Below, piece after piece: positions 44,070 to 55,400 of a DNA stretch of 64,000 bases. The notes beneath the pieces were generated by a model. It was not told where the DNA came from. It did not search any database and saw nothing but the letters and a program-made list of their open reading frames with translations. Both the position numbers and the translations under genes were made by a program. This DNA is from Flavobacteriaceae bacterium (lineage in GTDB: Bacteria > Bacteroidota > Bacteroidia > Flavobacteriales > Flavobacteriaceae), in the NCBI GenBank assembly GCA_014075215.1, contig CP046177.1:2480501-2544500 (forward strand), in the 5' to 3' direction. How positions within the stretch are numbered: the first letter of the stretch is position 1; each line of letters begins with the position of its first letter.

Positions 44070-44855
44070 ATGTCAGACTTTGTTTTTTTAATGGTTATCG
44101 GTTTTATAGCCGGAGCCATTAACATTGTGGCAGGCGGAGGTTCTTTATTAACTTTACCGATGCTTATTTTTTTAGGGCTTCCTCCTAATGTAGCTAACGG
44201 AACTAACCGGATTGCAATTATTATTCAGAATATTTTTGCCGTAAAAGGCTTCCAAAGTAAAGGGGTTTCTGCTTTTCCTTTTAGTATTTACCTAGCTGTG
44301 TCTGCATCCGTAGGGGCAATTATCGGTGCTTTAGGTGGAGTTCATATTCGGGGAGAAATATTCAATAAGATTTTAGCTGCCATTATGATCTTAATTGTAG
44401 CATATATGGCTTTTAAACCCAAATCTTCTACAAAAAATACGGCAGAACGCATTACCGGAAAATATTCCCGCTGGGGAATCTTTGCTTTTTTCTTTGTAGG
44501 GCTATATGGTGGTTTTATTCAGGCCGGAGTTGGTTTTATCATGCTATTATTCTTATCGGGAATCCATCGTTTTTCTTTAGTAAAAAGCAATGCCATTAAG
44601 GTATTTGTTGCGCTGGTATATAGCTGTACTGCAGTAGCTGTTTTTGCATTTAATAATCAGATAAACTGGAAGTACGGACTCATATTATCTGTTGGGAATG
44701 CTTCCGGCGGATGGGTCATGAGCAGGTGGTCGGTACATAAAGGAGATGGGTTGGTGAAAAAAGTACTGATCTTTATGGTATCTGCTATGGCTGTCAAGTT
44801 ATGGTTTCCTGATTTTTATAGTATCTTAGCGCGTGAAATTTATAACCTTTTTTAA
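44070..44855 (+). CDS. TauE/SafE-family sulfite/organosulfonate exporter
   Basis: The 261-residue membrane protein has about eight predicted helices. The TauE repeat is seen twice: FIAGAINIVAGGGSLLTLPMLI with NGTNRIAI, and FFVGLYGGFIQAGVGFIMLL with KSNAIKVFVALVY. The family exports small anions such as sulfite or sulfoacetate from the cytoplasm; the substrate here is unknown. The stop overlaps the aroC start as TAATG, so the two are translationally coupled. Confidence 0.92.
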   Translation: MSDFVFLMVIGFIAGAINIVAGGGSLLTLPMLIFLGLPPNVANGTNRIAIIIQNIFAVKGFQSKGVSAFPFSIYLAVSASVGAIIGALGGVHIRGEIFNKILAAIMILIVAYMAFKPKSSTKNTAERITGKYSRWGIFAFFFVGLYGGFIQAGVGFIMLLFLSGIHRFSLVKSNAIKVFVALVYSCTAVAVFAFNNQINWKYGLILSVGNASGGWVMSRWSVHKGDGLVKKVLIFMVSAMAVKLWFPDFYSILAREIYNLF

Positions 44856-45931
44856 TGGCTTTTAATTCTTTTGGAAATCTTCTGAAACTTACTACGTTTG
44901 GTGAATCGCATGGAGTGGCTGTTGGTGGAATTATCGATGGATTTCCTGCCGGATTAGCAGTGAATTTAGATGCTATTCAAACCGAGTTAAATAGAAGAAA
45001 ACCTGGGCAATCTAAGATTGTTACACAGCGTAAAGAACCGGATACTGTTGAATTTTTGTCCGGTATTTTTGAAGGAAAAACTACGGGTGCTCCTATCGGG
45101 TTTCTCATTAAAAACACCAATCAGAAGTCAAAGGACTATTCTCATAATACAAACACATACAGGCCTTCTCATGCCGATTTTACTTATGATAAAAAATTTG
45201 GCATCAGAGATTACAAAGGCGGAGGCAGGAGTTCCGCAAGGGAAACTGCTAACTGGGTAGTTGCCGGTGCCCTCGCCAAACAGTTGATCTCGGATATTCA
45301 TATCAATGCTTTTACTTCTTCGGTAGGTGATATTTTTATAGAAAAACCATACCAGAAATTAGATTTTTCCAAAACCGAAAGTAATGATGTCCGGTGTCCG
45401 GATACTGCTGTTGCTGAAAAAATGATATCAAAAATCAAAGCAATCAGAAAAACCGGAGATACGATTGGGGGTACCATTACCTGCATAGCGCAAAATATAC
45501 CTGTTGGCCTGGGAGAGCCTGTTTTTCAAAAGCTACATGCCGAACTGGGAAAAGCAATGCTCTCTATCAATACAGTAAAGGGTTTTGAGTTTGGCAGCGG
45601 ATTTTGCGGATCCAGAATGAAAGGTAGTGAACACAATGATATTTTTAATGCCGATGGCACCACACAATCTAATTTGTCCGGGGGGATCCAAGGAGGAATT
45701 AGCAACGGGATGGATATCTATTTCCGGGTAGCTTTTAAACCTGTGGCTACTATCATGCAAGATCAACCTACCATTAATGCCAAAGGCGAAGAAACCCATA
45801 TTTCCGGAAAAGGAAGACATGACCCTTGTGTGGTTCCGAGAGCCGTATCCATTGTAGAAGCTCTTACTGCTTTTGTTTTAGCCGATTTTTATTTATTGAA
45901 TAAAACCAGAAGTGTTTCATTTTGCTCCTGA
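44855..45931 (+). CDS. aroC: Chorismate synthase
   Basis: The 358-residue enzyme makes chorismate from EPSP with reduced FMN. Signatures present are FGESHGVAVGGIIDG near residue 16, GGGRSSARETANWVVAG near residue 125 and GISNGMDIYFRVAFKP near residue 285. The C-terminus has RHDPCVVPRAVSIVEA. Length is normal. It overlaps the TauE gene by one base and is the second shikimate-pathway gene in the window after aroK. Confidence 0.97.
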   Translation: MAFNSFGNLLKLTTFGESHGVAVGGIIDGFPAGLAVNLDAIQTELNRRKPGQSKIVTQRKEPDTVEFLSGIFEGKTTGAPIGFLIKNTNQKSKDYSHNTNTYRPSHADFTYDKKFGIRDYKGGGRSSARETANWVVAGALAKQLISDIHINAFTSSVGDIFIEKPYQKLDFSKTESNDVRCPDTAVAEKMISKIKAIRKTGDTIGGTITCIAQNIPVGLGEPVFQKLHAELGKAMLSINTVKGFEFGSGFCGSRMKGSEHNDIFNADGTTQSNLSGGIQGGISNGMDIYFRVAFKPVATIMQDQPTINAKGEETHISGKGRHDPCVVPRAVSIVEALTAFVLADFYLLNKTRSVSFCS

Positions 45932-46116
45932 AAAATTCAGTAAACTTATCAACAATTTGTATTTTATTAGGTTTTCTGATGTATCTTTATAAGGGTTATT
46001 TTGAGTAATTTTTGACGATGTTGTTTTCTCTGGAATTTAGTTCAACATACATTTCATTTGACACTGTTTAAATTCTAATAACTAACATTAATTTCTAATT
46101 TATTTTTGTTATAGCT

Positions 46117-47178
46117 ATGAGGTATAAAGGGCGCGGTGCACAACTAAACACCCATAATCGGTTTCTACAACATGAGCACATTATACGGAATGATTTTTTA
46201 AACTATTGCGAACTGGAAAATGAGCGTGCAGATAGCAACAAAACCACTTATTTGGAGATTTTTCCGAAAACGATTATAAATAAGGTAACGAGTCCGGATA
46301 TAGGGCTTATGTATTCTATGAACCCTTATCAAGGTTGTGAACACGGCTGTATTTATTGTTACGCCAGAAATAGCCATGAGTATTGGGGATATTCTGCCGG
46401 TTTGGATTTTGAAAGAAAAATCTTGTATAAAGCCAATGCTCCGGAACTACTAGAACAAAAATTACGAAGTAGAAACTGGAAAGCACAAAGCATTATGTTT
46501 TCAGGAAATACGGATTGTTACCAACCTATTGAAAAAAAATTGGAAATTACCAGAAGCATGCTAAAGGTTTTGCTGAAATTAAAACACCCGACAAGTATGA
46601 TCACTAAAAATGCTTTGATCTTACGCGATCTGGACCTATTGAAAGAAATGGCATCTATGAATCTGATTCATGTTAATATTTCTATCACATCTTTATCCGA
46701 AGACACCCGGCGAGTTTTAGAGCCCAGAACAGCTACCATCAAAAAAAGACTGCAAACTGTTGAAATTTTATCTGAAAACGGAATTCCCGTCAATGTTATG
46801 ATGGCACCTATTATTCCGGCCATCAACAATCATGAAATTTTAAAGTTAGTAAAAACAGTTGCCGGATTAGGAGCTAAATCTGTTGCTTATACGGTCGTTC
46901 GCTTAAACGGGACCATTGGAAAAATTTTTACGGACTGGGTAAAAAAAACATACCCTGACAAAGCAAACAAAATACTACACCAAATTGAAGATTGCCATAA
47001 CGGTTCTTTAAACGATAGTCGATTTGATAAACGAATGCGCGGAGAGGGGAAATTTGCCGAGCAAATAAGTATGCAATTTAAATTAGCTAAAAAATTATAC
47101 CTCAAAAATGTGGTATATCCAAAATTAAATTTTACCTTGTTTGATAAACATCAAAGTAATCAGATCGGCTTATTTTAA
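46117..47178 (+). CDS. Radical SAM protein, PA0069 family
   Basis: The 353-residue protein has the iron-sulfur motif CxxxCxxC in NPYQGCEHGCIYCYARN near residue 70. The spore photoproduct lyase-like core continues with IMFSGNTDCYQPIE, MITKNALILRDLDLL and ISITSLSEDTRRVLEPR. The PA0069 family is of unknown substrate, distantly related to DNA photoproduct lyases. It stands alone with 185 bases of gene-free sequence in front. Confidence 0.92.
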   Translation: MRYKGRGAQLNTHNRFLQHEHIIRNDFLNYCELENERADSNKTTYLEIFPKTIINKVTSPDIGLMYSMNPYQGCEHGCIYCYARNSHEYWGYSAGLDFERKILYKANAPELLEQKLRSRNWKAQSIMFSGNTDCYQPIEKKLEITRSMLKVLLKLKHPTSMITKNALILRDLDLLKEMASMNLIHVNISITSLSEDTRRVLEPRTATIKKRLQTVEILSENGIPVNVMMAPIIPAINNHEILKLVKTVAGLGAKSVAYTVVRLNGTIGKIFTDWVKKTYPDKANKILHQIEDCHNGSLNDSRFDKRMRGEGKFAEQISMQFKLAKKLYLKNVVYPKLNFTLFDKHQSNQIGLF

Positions 47179-47229
47179 TTTTGCTCTTAAAGAAGTACGT
47201 TTGATTAGCAATAATTCAAAGAAAATAAT

Positions 47230-47757
47230 ATGTTTAAAAAACTTATCTTTTTTATAGTAACCTTGGTTTTATTTACAAATCAGGGAAATTCACAATCTCT
47301 TACCAGCTTAAAAGAAATTAATAAAGTATGGGCTAAGTTTTACCAGGCTTTCGATTCGTTAAATCATCAACTAATGGCCGAAATTCATTCAAAGAAATTG
47401 ATACGTATATCCGGTGGAAAAAAAATATCGGATTACGAAACTTATATCGGCAATTATAAAAAAAATTTTAAACGAGCCAGGGAAAATGCTATTTCTAATA
47501 CCATTTCATTGCGGTTCTTTGAAAGGATACATACTGACTCCATTGCCAGTGAAAGAGGCATATACAAGCTTATTAGAACCAGAGAGCAGGAAAAGGAACA
47601 GGTATATTACGGCCAATTTCACGTAATCCTTATCAAAGAAAATAATATGTGGAAAATACTAATGGATTATGACTCTGACGAAGCAAATAGTATTAGAGAA
47701 GAGGAGTATATGAAATCCTACGGAATAAACGAATTCAATGCATTTATTCAAAAATAA
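47230..47757 (+). CDS. Exported NTF2/SnoaL-like protein
   Basis: The 175-residue protein has a signal peptide (LIFFIVTLVLFTNQGNSQ). The remainder fits a DUF4440/NTF2-like alpha-beta fold (INKVWAKFYQAFDSLN, YETYIGNYKKNF, YGQFHVILIKENNMWKILMD). No catalytic residues are evident and the role is unknown. It converges with the rpoC operon, with a shared terminator at 47770-47811 between them. Confidence 0.75.
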   Translation: MFKKLIFFIVTLVLFTNQGNSQSLTSLKEINKVWAKFYQAFDSLNHQLMAEIHSKKLIRISGGKKISDYETYIGNYKKNFKRARENAISNTISLRFFERIHTDSIASERGIYKLIRTREQEKEQVYYGQFHVILIKENNMWKILMDYDSDEANSIREEEYMKSYGINEFNAFIQK

Positions 47758-47769
47758 TTTCCCTCATTT

Positions 47770-47811
47770 AAAAAAAACCATCTGGGAATTTTAATTTTCA
47801 GATGATTTTTT
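47770..47811. terminator. Bidirectional terminator at the end of the rpoBC operon
   Basis: Arms CATCTG (47779-47784) and CAGATG (47799-47804) are flanked by an A7 run and a T6 run. The A/T-rich loop also pairs partly. It is placed between two convergent genes. Confidence 0.75.
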
Positions 47812-47813
47812 AT

Positions 47814-48125
47814 TTATGCTTCACCGGTAGGTCCAAAATTGAATGGCATTGGAGGTTGTTCATAATCTTTGATCTCTCCATGAGTTTGTTCAAACTTCTT
47901 TACATTATCAGCCAATGCTTTGCTCAATCTCTTGGCATGCTGTGGTGTTAAAATAATCCTGGATTTCACTTTTGCTTTCGGAACGCCAGGCATAATATTA
48001 ATAAAGTCAACTATAAATTCTGATACGGAATGATTAATAATAGCCAAATTAGAGTAGGTTCCTTCTGCTACACCTTCATCTAACTCAATATTAATCTGCT
48101 CTTCTTTAGATTGATTTTCATTCAT
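47814..48125 (-). CDS. DUF3467-family protein
   Basis: The 103-residue protein is a complete DUF3467 domain (EGTYSNLAIINHSVSEFIVD, KAKVKSRIILTPQHAKRLSK, ending PPMPFNFGPTGEA). The family is widespread in Bacteroidota directly after rpoC and has no known function. It starts 8 bases after the rpoC stop, so it belongs to the same operon. Confidence 0.93.
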   Translation of the reverse strand: MNENQSKEEQINIELDEGVAEGTYSNLAIINHSVSEFIVDFINIMPGVPKAKVKSRIILTPQHAKRLSKALADNVKKFEQTHGEIKDYEQPPMPFNFGPTGEA

Positions 48126-48133
48126 GTTTCTAA

Positions 48134-51100
48134 TTATAAACGTCTTTTAATTTCTTCTTTTGGGCCAACAATTAAATGGTCATAAGTTCTCATCCCTGTT
48201 CCTGCCGGTATTTTTTTACCGACGATCACATTTTCTTTTAATCCTTCCAATGTATCTACTTTACCATTAACAGCAGCTTCATTTAGTACTTTGGTAGTTT
48301 CCTGGAAAGATGCCGCAGAGATAAATGATTTTGTTTGTAGAGATGCTCTTGTAATACCTTGAAGTATCTGTTCTGCTGTTGCAGGTTTTGCATCTCTGGC
48401 AACTACTACATTTTTATCATTTCTACGCAATAATGAATTTCCATCTCTCAACTGACGCGCAGAAATAATCTGACCTGTACGTAAATTATCCGAATCTCCT
48501 GAGTCTTCAATCACTTTCATTCCATAAATGGCATCATTTTCCTTAATGAAGTCCGTCTTATGAACCAATTGATTTTCCAGGAATAAAGTATCTCCGGAGT
48601 CAATAACTTTCACTTTACGCATCATTTGACGAACTACAACCTCAAAATGTTTATCGTTAATTTTTACACCTTGCAAACGATATACATCCTGAATTTCATT
48701 TACCAAGTATTCCTGTACTGCCGAAGGCCCTTGAATTCTTAAGATATCTGCCGGAGTAATAGCCCCGTCAGATAGCGGCATTCCCGCTTTTATAAAATCA
48801 TTCTCCTGTACCAAAATTTGGTTAGAAAGTTTGATTAAATACTTTTTAACATCTCCTGTTTTTGTCTCTACAATAATTTCCCTGTTTCCTCTTTTTATTT
48901 TGCCAAAAGACACCACACCATCAACTTCGGAAACTACTGAAGGGTTTGACGGATTACGAGCTTCAAACAACTCTGTTACCCGTGGTAAACCTCCTGTAAT
49001 ATCACCTGCCTTACCTGATTTTCTCGGAATTTTCACCAAAACTCTTCCACTTTCTACTTTAGCTCCGTCATCTACGATCAGGTGTGCTCCTAAAGGTAAA
49101 CTATATGAACGTAGTGCATTACCGTCTTTATCTTGAACGATTAAAGAAGGAATGATTTTTTTATTCTTAGAATCAATAATTACTTTTTCCTGGAAACCGG
49201 TCTGCTCGTCGATTTCTACCTGGTAGTTGATTCCCTGTTCTAAATTATCAAACTTCACTTTCCCGGAAAACTCGGAAACAACAACACCATTAAACGGATC
49301 CCATTGACATATGACATCTCCTTTCTTAATGGTTTTTCTATCTTTCTTAAAAATAGTAGACCCATAAGGAATAATATTAGAGTTTAATGTAATTCCTGTT
49401 TTCTTATCGGTAACTTTAATTTCTGCAGTTCGGGAGATGACAATATCTATGTAATTTCCTTCGCTATCTTTTCCTACAACAGTTCTTAAATCTTCAATGG
49501 ATACATTACCGTCAAAGCTTGCAAGCAATTTATTATCTTCGGAAATATTTCCTGCTACTCCACCCACGTGGAATGTTCTCAACGTTAACTGTGTTCCGGG
49601 TTCTCCGATAGATTGTGCGGCAATTACTCCAACAGCCTCTCCAATTTGTACTTTCTTACGGGTAGATAAACTCTGGCCATAACACTTTGCACAAATTCCT
49701 CTTTCGGACTCACAGGTTAATGGCGATCTCACTTGAATTTTATCAATTCCGGATGCCTGAACCATATCTGCCAAAATAGGAATAATTCCTTGATTTGCCT
49801 CTAACAATACTTCACCTGTTTCCGGGTGATACACTGTTTGTAAAGACACACGTCCTTCGATCCTGTCACTTAAAAGTTCAATAATTTCATCGTTTTTCTT
49901 TAATGGTGTAATCTCCAACCCCCTTAGCGTACCACAATCATCTTCATTGATGATGACGTCTTGAGATACATCTACCAAACGACGGGTCAAATAACCTGCG
50001 TCAGCCGTTTTTAGAGCTGTATCGGCAAGACCTTTACGAGCACCGTGTGTAGAAATAAAATACTCCAGAATTGAGAGTCCCTCTTTAAAATTAGAAAGAA
50101 TAGGGTTTTCAATAATCTCACCACCGCCAGCAGTTGATTTTTTAGGTTTTGCCATCAATCCACGCATTCCTGTCAATTGACGGATTTGCTCTTTAGAACC
50201 CCGAGCTCCCGAATCTAACATCATATATACGGAGTTAAAACCTTGCTGATCTTCGCGCAAACGCTTCATAGATAATTCAGTCAGCCTGTTATTGGTAGAC
50301 CCCCAAACATCAATCACCTGATTATAGCGCTCTTTTTGTGTCAGCATACCCATATTATAGTTCACCACTATTCCGTCTACTTCTTTATTTGCTTCGGCAA
50401 TCATATCATATTTCTCTTCCGGGATGATAATATCTCCCAGACTAAATGACAACCCTCCTTGAAACGCAAACTGGTAGCCCATATTTTTGATTTCATCTAA
50501 AAACCTTCCTGTTTCAGGAATATCCGTAGCTTTTAATATTTTGCCGATGATTCCTCTCAAAGATTTTTTAGTCAGCACTTCATTAATATATCCTGCTGCT
50601 TCAGGCACAAATTCATTAAATAAAACCCTGCCGACAGTGGTTTCAATGATTTTACTTACAGATTCTCCCGCCTCATTCAGGTCTTTTGTTCTTACTTTTA
50701 TGATTGCATTCAAATCAACTTTACCCTCGTTAAAAGCAATGTTCACCTCTTCGGGAGAATAGAATACCAATCCTTCTCCTTTTACAGGTACCTCTTTAGT
50801 TGACCTGCGTTCTTTGGTCATATAGTATAAACCTAAAACCATATCCTGAGAGGGTACCGTAATCGGAGCACCATTTGCAGGATTCAGTATATTGTGCGAA
50901 GCTAACATTAGTAGTTGTGCCTCCAAAATGGCTTCCGGGCCTAATGGCAAATGCACTGCCATTTGATCTCCGTCAAAATCAGCATTAAAAGCCGTACATA
51001 CTAACGGGTGTAATTGTATCGCTTTTCCTTCGATTAGTTTTGGTTGAAATGCCTGGATACCTAAACGGTGTAATGTAGGAGCACGATTTAATAATACCGG

Positions 51101-52408
51101 ATGTCCCTTAATTACATTTTCTAATATATCCCAAACAACAGGCTCTTTTCTATCTATGATTTTTTTAGCAGATTTTACTGTTTTTACAATCCCTCTTTCA
51201 ATCAGCTTACGGACCACAAAAGGTTTGTACAGTTCAGCTGCCATATCTTTAGGCAATCCACATTCAAATAGTTTCAATTCCGGCCCAACCACAATTACAG
51301 AACGTGCTGAATAATCAACACGTTTTCCTAGTAAATTCTGGCGAAAACGTCCTTGCTTCCCTTTTAGTGAATCTGACAGTGATTTTAACGGCCTGTTGGA
51401 TTCTGTTTTTACTGCAGATGATTTACGAGTGTTATCAAACAAAGAATCTACGGATTCTTGCAACATACGTTTCTCATTACGCAGAATAACTTCCGGAGCT
51501 TTAATCTCTACTAATCTTTTTAAACGATTGTTTCTGATAATTACCCTGCGGTATAAATCATTTAAATCAGAAGTAGCAAAACGACCTCCGTCTAACGGAA
51601 CCAGTGGGCGTAATTCAGGTGGAATTACCGGGATTACCTTCATAATCATCCATTCCGGTTTATTCTCCTTATTCTTATTTGCATCTCTGAAAGCCTCAAC
51701 TACGTTCAGTCTTTTTAAAGCTTCTGTTTTGCGTTGCTTAGAAGTTTCCGTATTTGCTTTATGTCTTAGTTCAAATGACAAAGCATCCAAATCAATACGA
51801 GCTAATAATTCAATCAGACATTCGGCCCCCATTTTAGCTATAAACTTATCCGGATCGGAATCATCCAAATACGAATTTTCCTGTGGTAGTGCATCTTGAA
51901 TATCCAAGTATTCTTCCTCTGTTAAAAAGTCCATTTTTTGTAATGGCTCTCCTTCGGCATTTGTTGCAACACCCGGTTGAATTACTACGTATCGCTCGTA
52001 ATAAATGATCATATCCAATTTTTTAGATGGTAGCCCAAGCAAATATCCCATCTTATTTGGCAATGATCTAAAATACCAAATATGTGCTACGGGAACTATC
52101 AGGTTGATGTGCCCTACCCTGTCTCTTCTTACTTTTTTCTCGGTGACTTCCACACCACAACGATCACAAACAATTCCTTTGTAACGGATTCTTTTGTATT
52201 TGCCACATGCACATTCATAATCTTTTACAGGGCCAAAAATACGCTCGCAAAATAAACCGTCTCTTTCAGGTTTATGTGTACGATAATTGATGGTTTCCGG
52301 TTTTAAGACTTCTCCTTTTGAAGCTTCTAAAATAGACTCCGGAGATGCTAAACCAATAGAGATTTTGTTAAATTTTTTTACAGTGTACTTGTCGTTGTTT
52401 CTTGCCAT
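48134..52408 (-). CDS. rpoC: DNA-directed RNA polymerase beta-prime subunit
   Basis: The protein of about 1424 residues carries the N-terminal zinc site CACGKYKRIRYKGIVCDRCG, the catalytic magnesium motif NADFDGDQMAVHLPL near residue 460 and the second zinc region CESERGICAKCYG. I place the start at 52408 (MARNNDKYTVKKFNKI), where flavobacterial RpoC begins; an ATG 13 codons upstream is also in frame. It follows rpoB and precedes the DUF3467 gene. Confidence 0.97.
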   Translation of the reverse strand: MARNNDKYTVKKFNKISIGLASPESILEASKGEVLKPETINYRTHKPERDGLFCERIFGPVKDYECACGKYKRIRYKGIVCDRCGVEVTEKKVRRDRVGHINLIVPVAHIWYFRSLPNKMGYLLGLPSKKLDMIIYYERYVVIQPGVATNAEGEPLQKMDFLTEEEYLDIQDALPQENSYLDDSDPDKFIAKMGAECLIELLARIDLDALSFELRHKANTETSKQRKTEALKRLNVVEAFRDANKNKENKPEWMIMKVIPVIPPELRPLVPLDGGRFATSDLNDLYRRVIIRNNRLKRLVEIKAPEVILRNEKRMLQESVDSLFDNTRKSSAVKTESNRPLKSLSDSLKGKQGRFRQNLLGKRVDYSARSVIVVGPELKLFECGLPKDMAAELYKPFVVRKLIERGIVKTVKSAKKIIDRKEPVVWDILENVIKGHPVLLNRAPTLHRLGIQAFQPKLIEGKAIQLHPLVCTAFNADFDGDQMAVHLPLGPEAILEAQLLMLASHNILNPANGAPITVPSQDMVLGLYYMTKERRSTKEVPVKGEGLVFYSPEEVNIAFNEGKVDLNAIIKVRTKDLNEAGESVSKIIETTVGRVLFNEFVPEAAGYINEVLTKKSLRGIIGKILKATDIPETGRFLDEIKNMGYQFAFQGGLSFSLGDIIIPEEKYDMIAEANKEVDGIVVNYNMGMLTQKERYNQVIDVWGSTNNRLTELSMKRLREDQQGFNSVYMMLDSGARGSKEQIRQLTGMRGLMAKPKKSTAGGGEIIENPILSNFKEGLSILEYFISTHGARKGLADTALKTADAGYLTRRLVDVSQDVIINEDDCGTLRGLEITPLKKNDEIIELLSDRIEGRVSLQTVYHPETGEVLLEANQGIIPILADMVQASGIDKIQVRSPLTCESERGICAKCYGQSLSTRKKVQIGEAVGVIAAQSIGEPGTQLTLRTFHVGGVAGNISEDNKLLASFDGNVSIEDLRTVVGKDSEGNYIDIVISRTAEIKVTDKKTGITLNSNIIPYGSTIFKKDRKTIKKGDVICQWDPFNGVVVSEFSGKVKFDNLEQGINYQVEIDEQTGFQEKVIIDSKNKKIIPSLIVQDKDGNALRSYSLPLGAHLIVDDGAKVESGRVLVKIPRKSGKAGDITGGLPRVTELFEARNPSNPSVVSEVDGVVSFGKIKRGNREIIVETKTGDVKKYLIKLSNQILVQENDFIKAGMPLSDGAITPADILRIQGPSAVQEYLVNEIQDVYRLQGVKINDKHFEVVVRQMMRKVKVIDSGDTLFLENQLVHKTDFIKENDAIYGMKVIEDSGDSDNLRTGQIISARQLRDGNSLLRRNDKNVVVARDAKPATAEQILQGITRASLQTKSFISAASFQETTKVLNEAAVNGKVDTLEGLKENVIVGKKIPAGTGMRTYDHLIVGPKEEIKRRL

Positions 52409-52494
52409 TTCTTTCAAGTATTCAATTTGCTGTATGTTGGTTTTCAAGGCTCAATATTGATTCGTAATTGAAGCTGAAAACCATTATTGTTTTA

Positions 52495-55400
52495 TTATTC
52501 TTCTAAGCTCACGTTTAGCCCCAAACCTTTCAGTTCATGCATCAATACGTTAAATGACTCCGGTAATCCCGGTTCTGGCATAGTATCACCCTTTACAATA
52601 CTTTCGTATGTTTTAGCTCTACCCATGACATCATCGGATTTTACTGTTAAAATTTCACGTAAGATACTGGATGCCCCGTATGCTTCCAATGCCCAAACTT
52701 CCATCTCACCAAAACGCTGCCCTCCAAATTGTGCTTTACCCCCCAGTGGTTGTTGAGTAATTAACGAATAAGGCCCTATAGAACGTGCATGCATTTTATC
52801 TTCGATCATGTGCCCTAGTTTGATCATATAAATCACACCCACGGTTGCCGGTTGATCAAAACGTTTTCCTGTTCCTCCGTCATACAGATATGTATGTCCG
52901 AATCGCGGTACTTCTGCTTCATCTGTGTATTTATTGATTTCATCTAACGATGCTCCATCAAAAATGGGCGTTGCATATTTTCTATCTAATTTCTGACCTG
53001 CCCAACCGAGAACAGTTTCATAAATTTGGCCAATATTCATACGAGAAGGTACCCCTAAAGGGTTTAATACAATATCAACCGGCGACCCGTCTTCCAGGAA
53101 AGGCATGTCTTCCGCTCTTACAATACGAGCTATAATACCTTTATTTCCGTGACGGCCCGCCATTTTATCGCCTACTTTTAATTTACGCTTCTTAGCAATA
53201 TATACTTTAGCCAATTTTAATATTCCTGCCGGTAATTCATCTCCTACGGAAATAGTAAATTTCTCACGACGTAAAACACCTTGTAAATCATTCACTTTAA
53301 TTTTATAATTGTGAATTAACTCACTGACCAGTTTATTAACATCCTTATCAGTAGTCCACGTACCACTTGTTAAATGTATATAATCTTCTACCGAGTTTAA
53401 CATCTTTAGTGTATACTTTTTCCCTTTGGGTAACACCTCTTCCCCTAAATCATTATATACTCCCTGAGAGGTTTTACCACTTACCAAGGTAAATAACTTA
53501 TCTGTCAATCTCGTTTTAAGATCGTTAAACCTAGAGACGAACGAAGCTTCCAGAGTAGCTATTGCTTCTTTATCTCTGGCCCTCTTCATCTTATCTTTAA
53601 TAGCTCTTTTAAATAGTTTTTTATCTATAACTACTCCTCTTAAAGACGGTGAAGCTTTTAATGATGCATCTTTTACATCTCCTGCTTTATCTCCAAAAAT
53701 GGCGCGTAATAATTTTTCTTCCGGCGTTGGATCGGATTCTCCTTTTGGAGTGATCTTACCAATTAAGATATCACCGGGATTTACTTCGGCTCCAATACGA
53801 ATCATTCCGTTTTCATCCAAATCTTTTGTAGCTTCTTCCGAAACATTAGGGATGTCATTGGTTAATTCTTCAGTACCTAGTTTGGTATCACGTACATCCA
53901 AAGAATATTCGTCTATATGAATAGAAGTAAAAATATCTTCGCGAACTACTTTTTCGGAAATTACAATGGCATCTTCAAAGTTGTATCCTTTCCAAGGCAT
54001 AAAAGCTACTTTCATATTTCTTCCTAAAGCTAACTCCCCTTTCTGTGTAGCATAGCCTTCGCATAAAACCTGCCTTTGTTCTACTCTATCTCCTTTACTG
54101 ACAATAGGTTTTAGATTAATACAAGTTCCCTGATTTGTTTTTCTGAACTTAATTAAATCGTATGATTTTTCATCGGTTTCAAAACTTACAAGCTTCTCCT
54201 CGTCAGTCCTATCGTATTTAATGATAACTTTATTTGCATCTACATATTCTACCACTCCGCTTCCCTCGGCATTAATCAATATCCTGGAGTCTTTTGCTAC
54301 TCTTCTTTCGAGTCCTGTTCCTACAATCGGAGACTCCGGTCTTAGCAGCGGTACTGCCTGGCGCATCATATTAGACCCCATCAATGCACGGTTTGCATCG
54401 TCGTGTTCCAAGAAAGGAATTAAAGATGCGGAAATAGAAGCAATTTGATTTGGAGCAACGTCCATATAATCAATAACATCAGGAGTTACCACAGGAAAAT
54501 CACCTTCTTCGCGGGCGATTACTCTATCACTTATAAATTTTCCTTCCTTGTCTAGTGCCAGATTAGACTGTGCTATCTTTTTTCCTTCCTCTTCTTCGGC
54601 ACTTAAATATACTGCGCCTTGTTTTATATCTACACTACCACCGGTTACCCTACGATACGGTGTTTCAATAAATCCTAAGTTATTCACTTTTGCAAATACG
54701 GAAAGAGAAGAAATCAGTCCGATATTTGGTCCTTCGGGAGTTTCTATCGGGCATAAACGTCCATAGTGTGTGTAATGTACATCACGAACTTCAAAACCTG
54801 CTCTTTCTCTTGACAAACCTCCGGGACCTAATGCAGATAACCTTCGCTTATGGGTAATCTCTGCCAGCGGATTGGTTTGGTCCATAAATTGAGATAGCTG
54901 ATTGGTACCGAAGAAAGAATTAATGACTGAAGATAGTGTCTTTGCATTGATCAAATCAATGGGTGTAAACACCTCATTATCACGAACATTCATACGCTCA
55001 CGAATAGTTCTTGCCATACGTGCCAGTCCTACTCCGAATTGACCGGCCAATTGCTCACCCACAGTTCTGACACGACGGTTAGATAAATGATCTATATCGT
55101 CTACCTCTGCTTTGGAATTAATTAATTCAATGAGATATTTGATAATTGTTATGATACCTAATTTTGTCAGTACTTTCTGATCTATGTCTACGTCCAGTCC
55201 AAGCTTCGTATTCATTCTAAAACGCCCTACTTCCCCTAAATTATATCGCTGCTCAGAGAAAAATAATTTGTCAATAATCCCTCTTGCCGTTTCTTCGTCC
55301 GGCGGTTCGGCATTACGTAATTGTCTGTAAATATGTTCTACAGCTTCTTTTTCGGAATTTGTAGGATCTTTTTGTAATGTGTTATGGATGATAGCATAAT

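Noticed and set aside
51396..51899. 167-residue gene antisense to rpoC
   Set aside because: It is a mirror of the highly constrained rpoC sequence, low-complexity in composition, with no independent signal; the same holds for other antisense frames in rpoB, rpoC, rny and M1.
54864..54990. Rifampicin-resistance change in rpoB
   Set aside because: The cluster residues follow the sensitive consensus at the usual positions.
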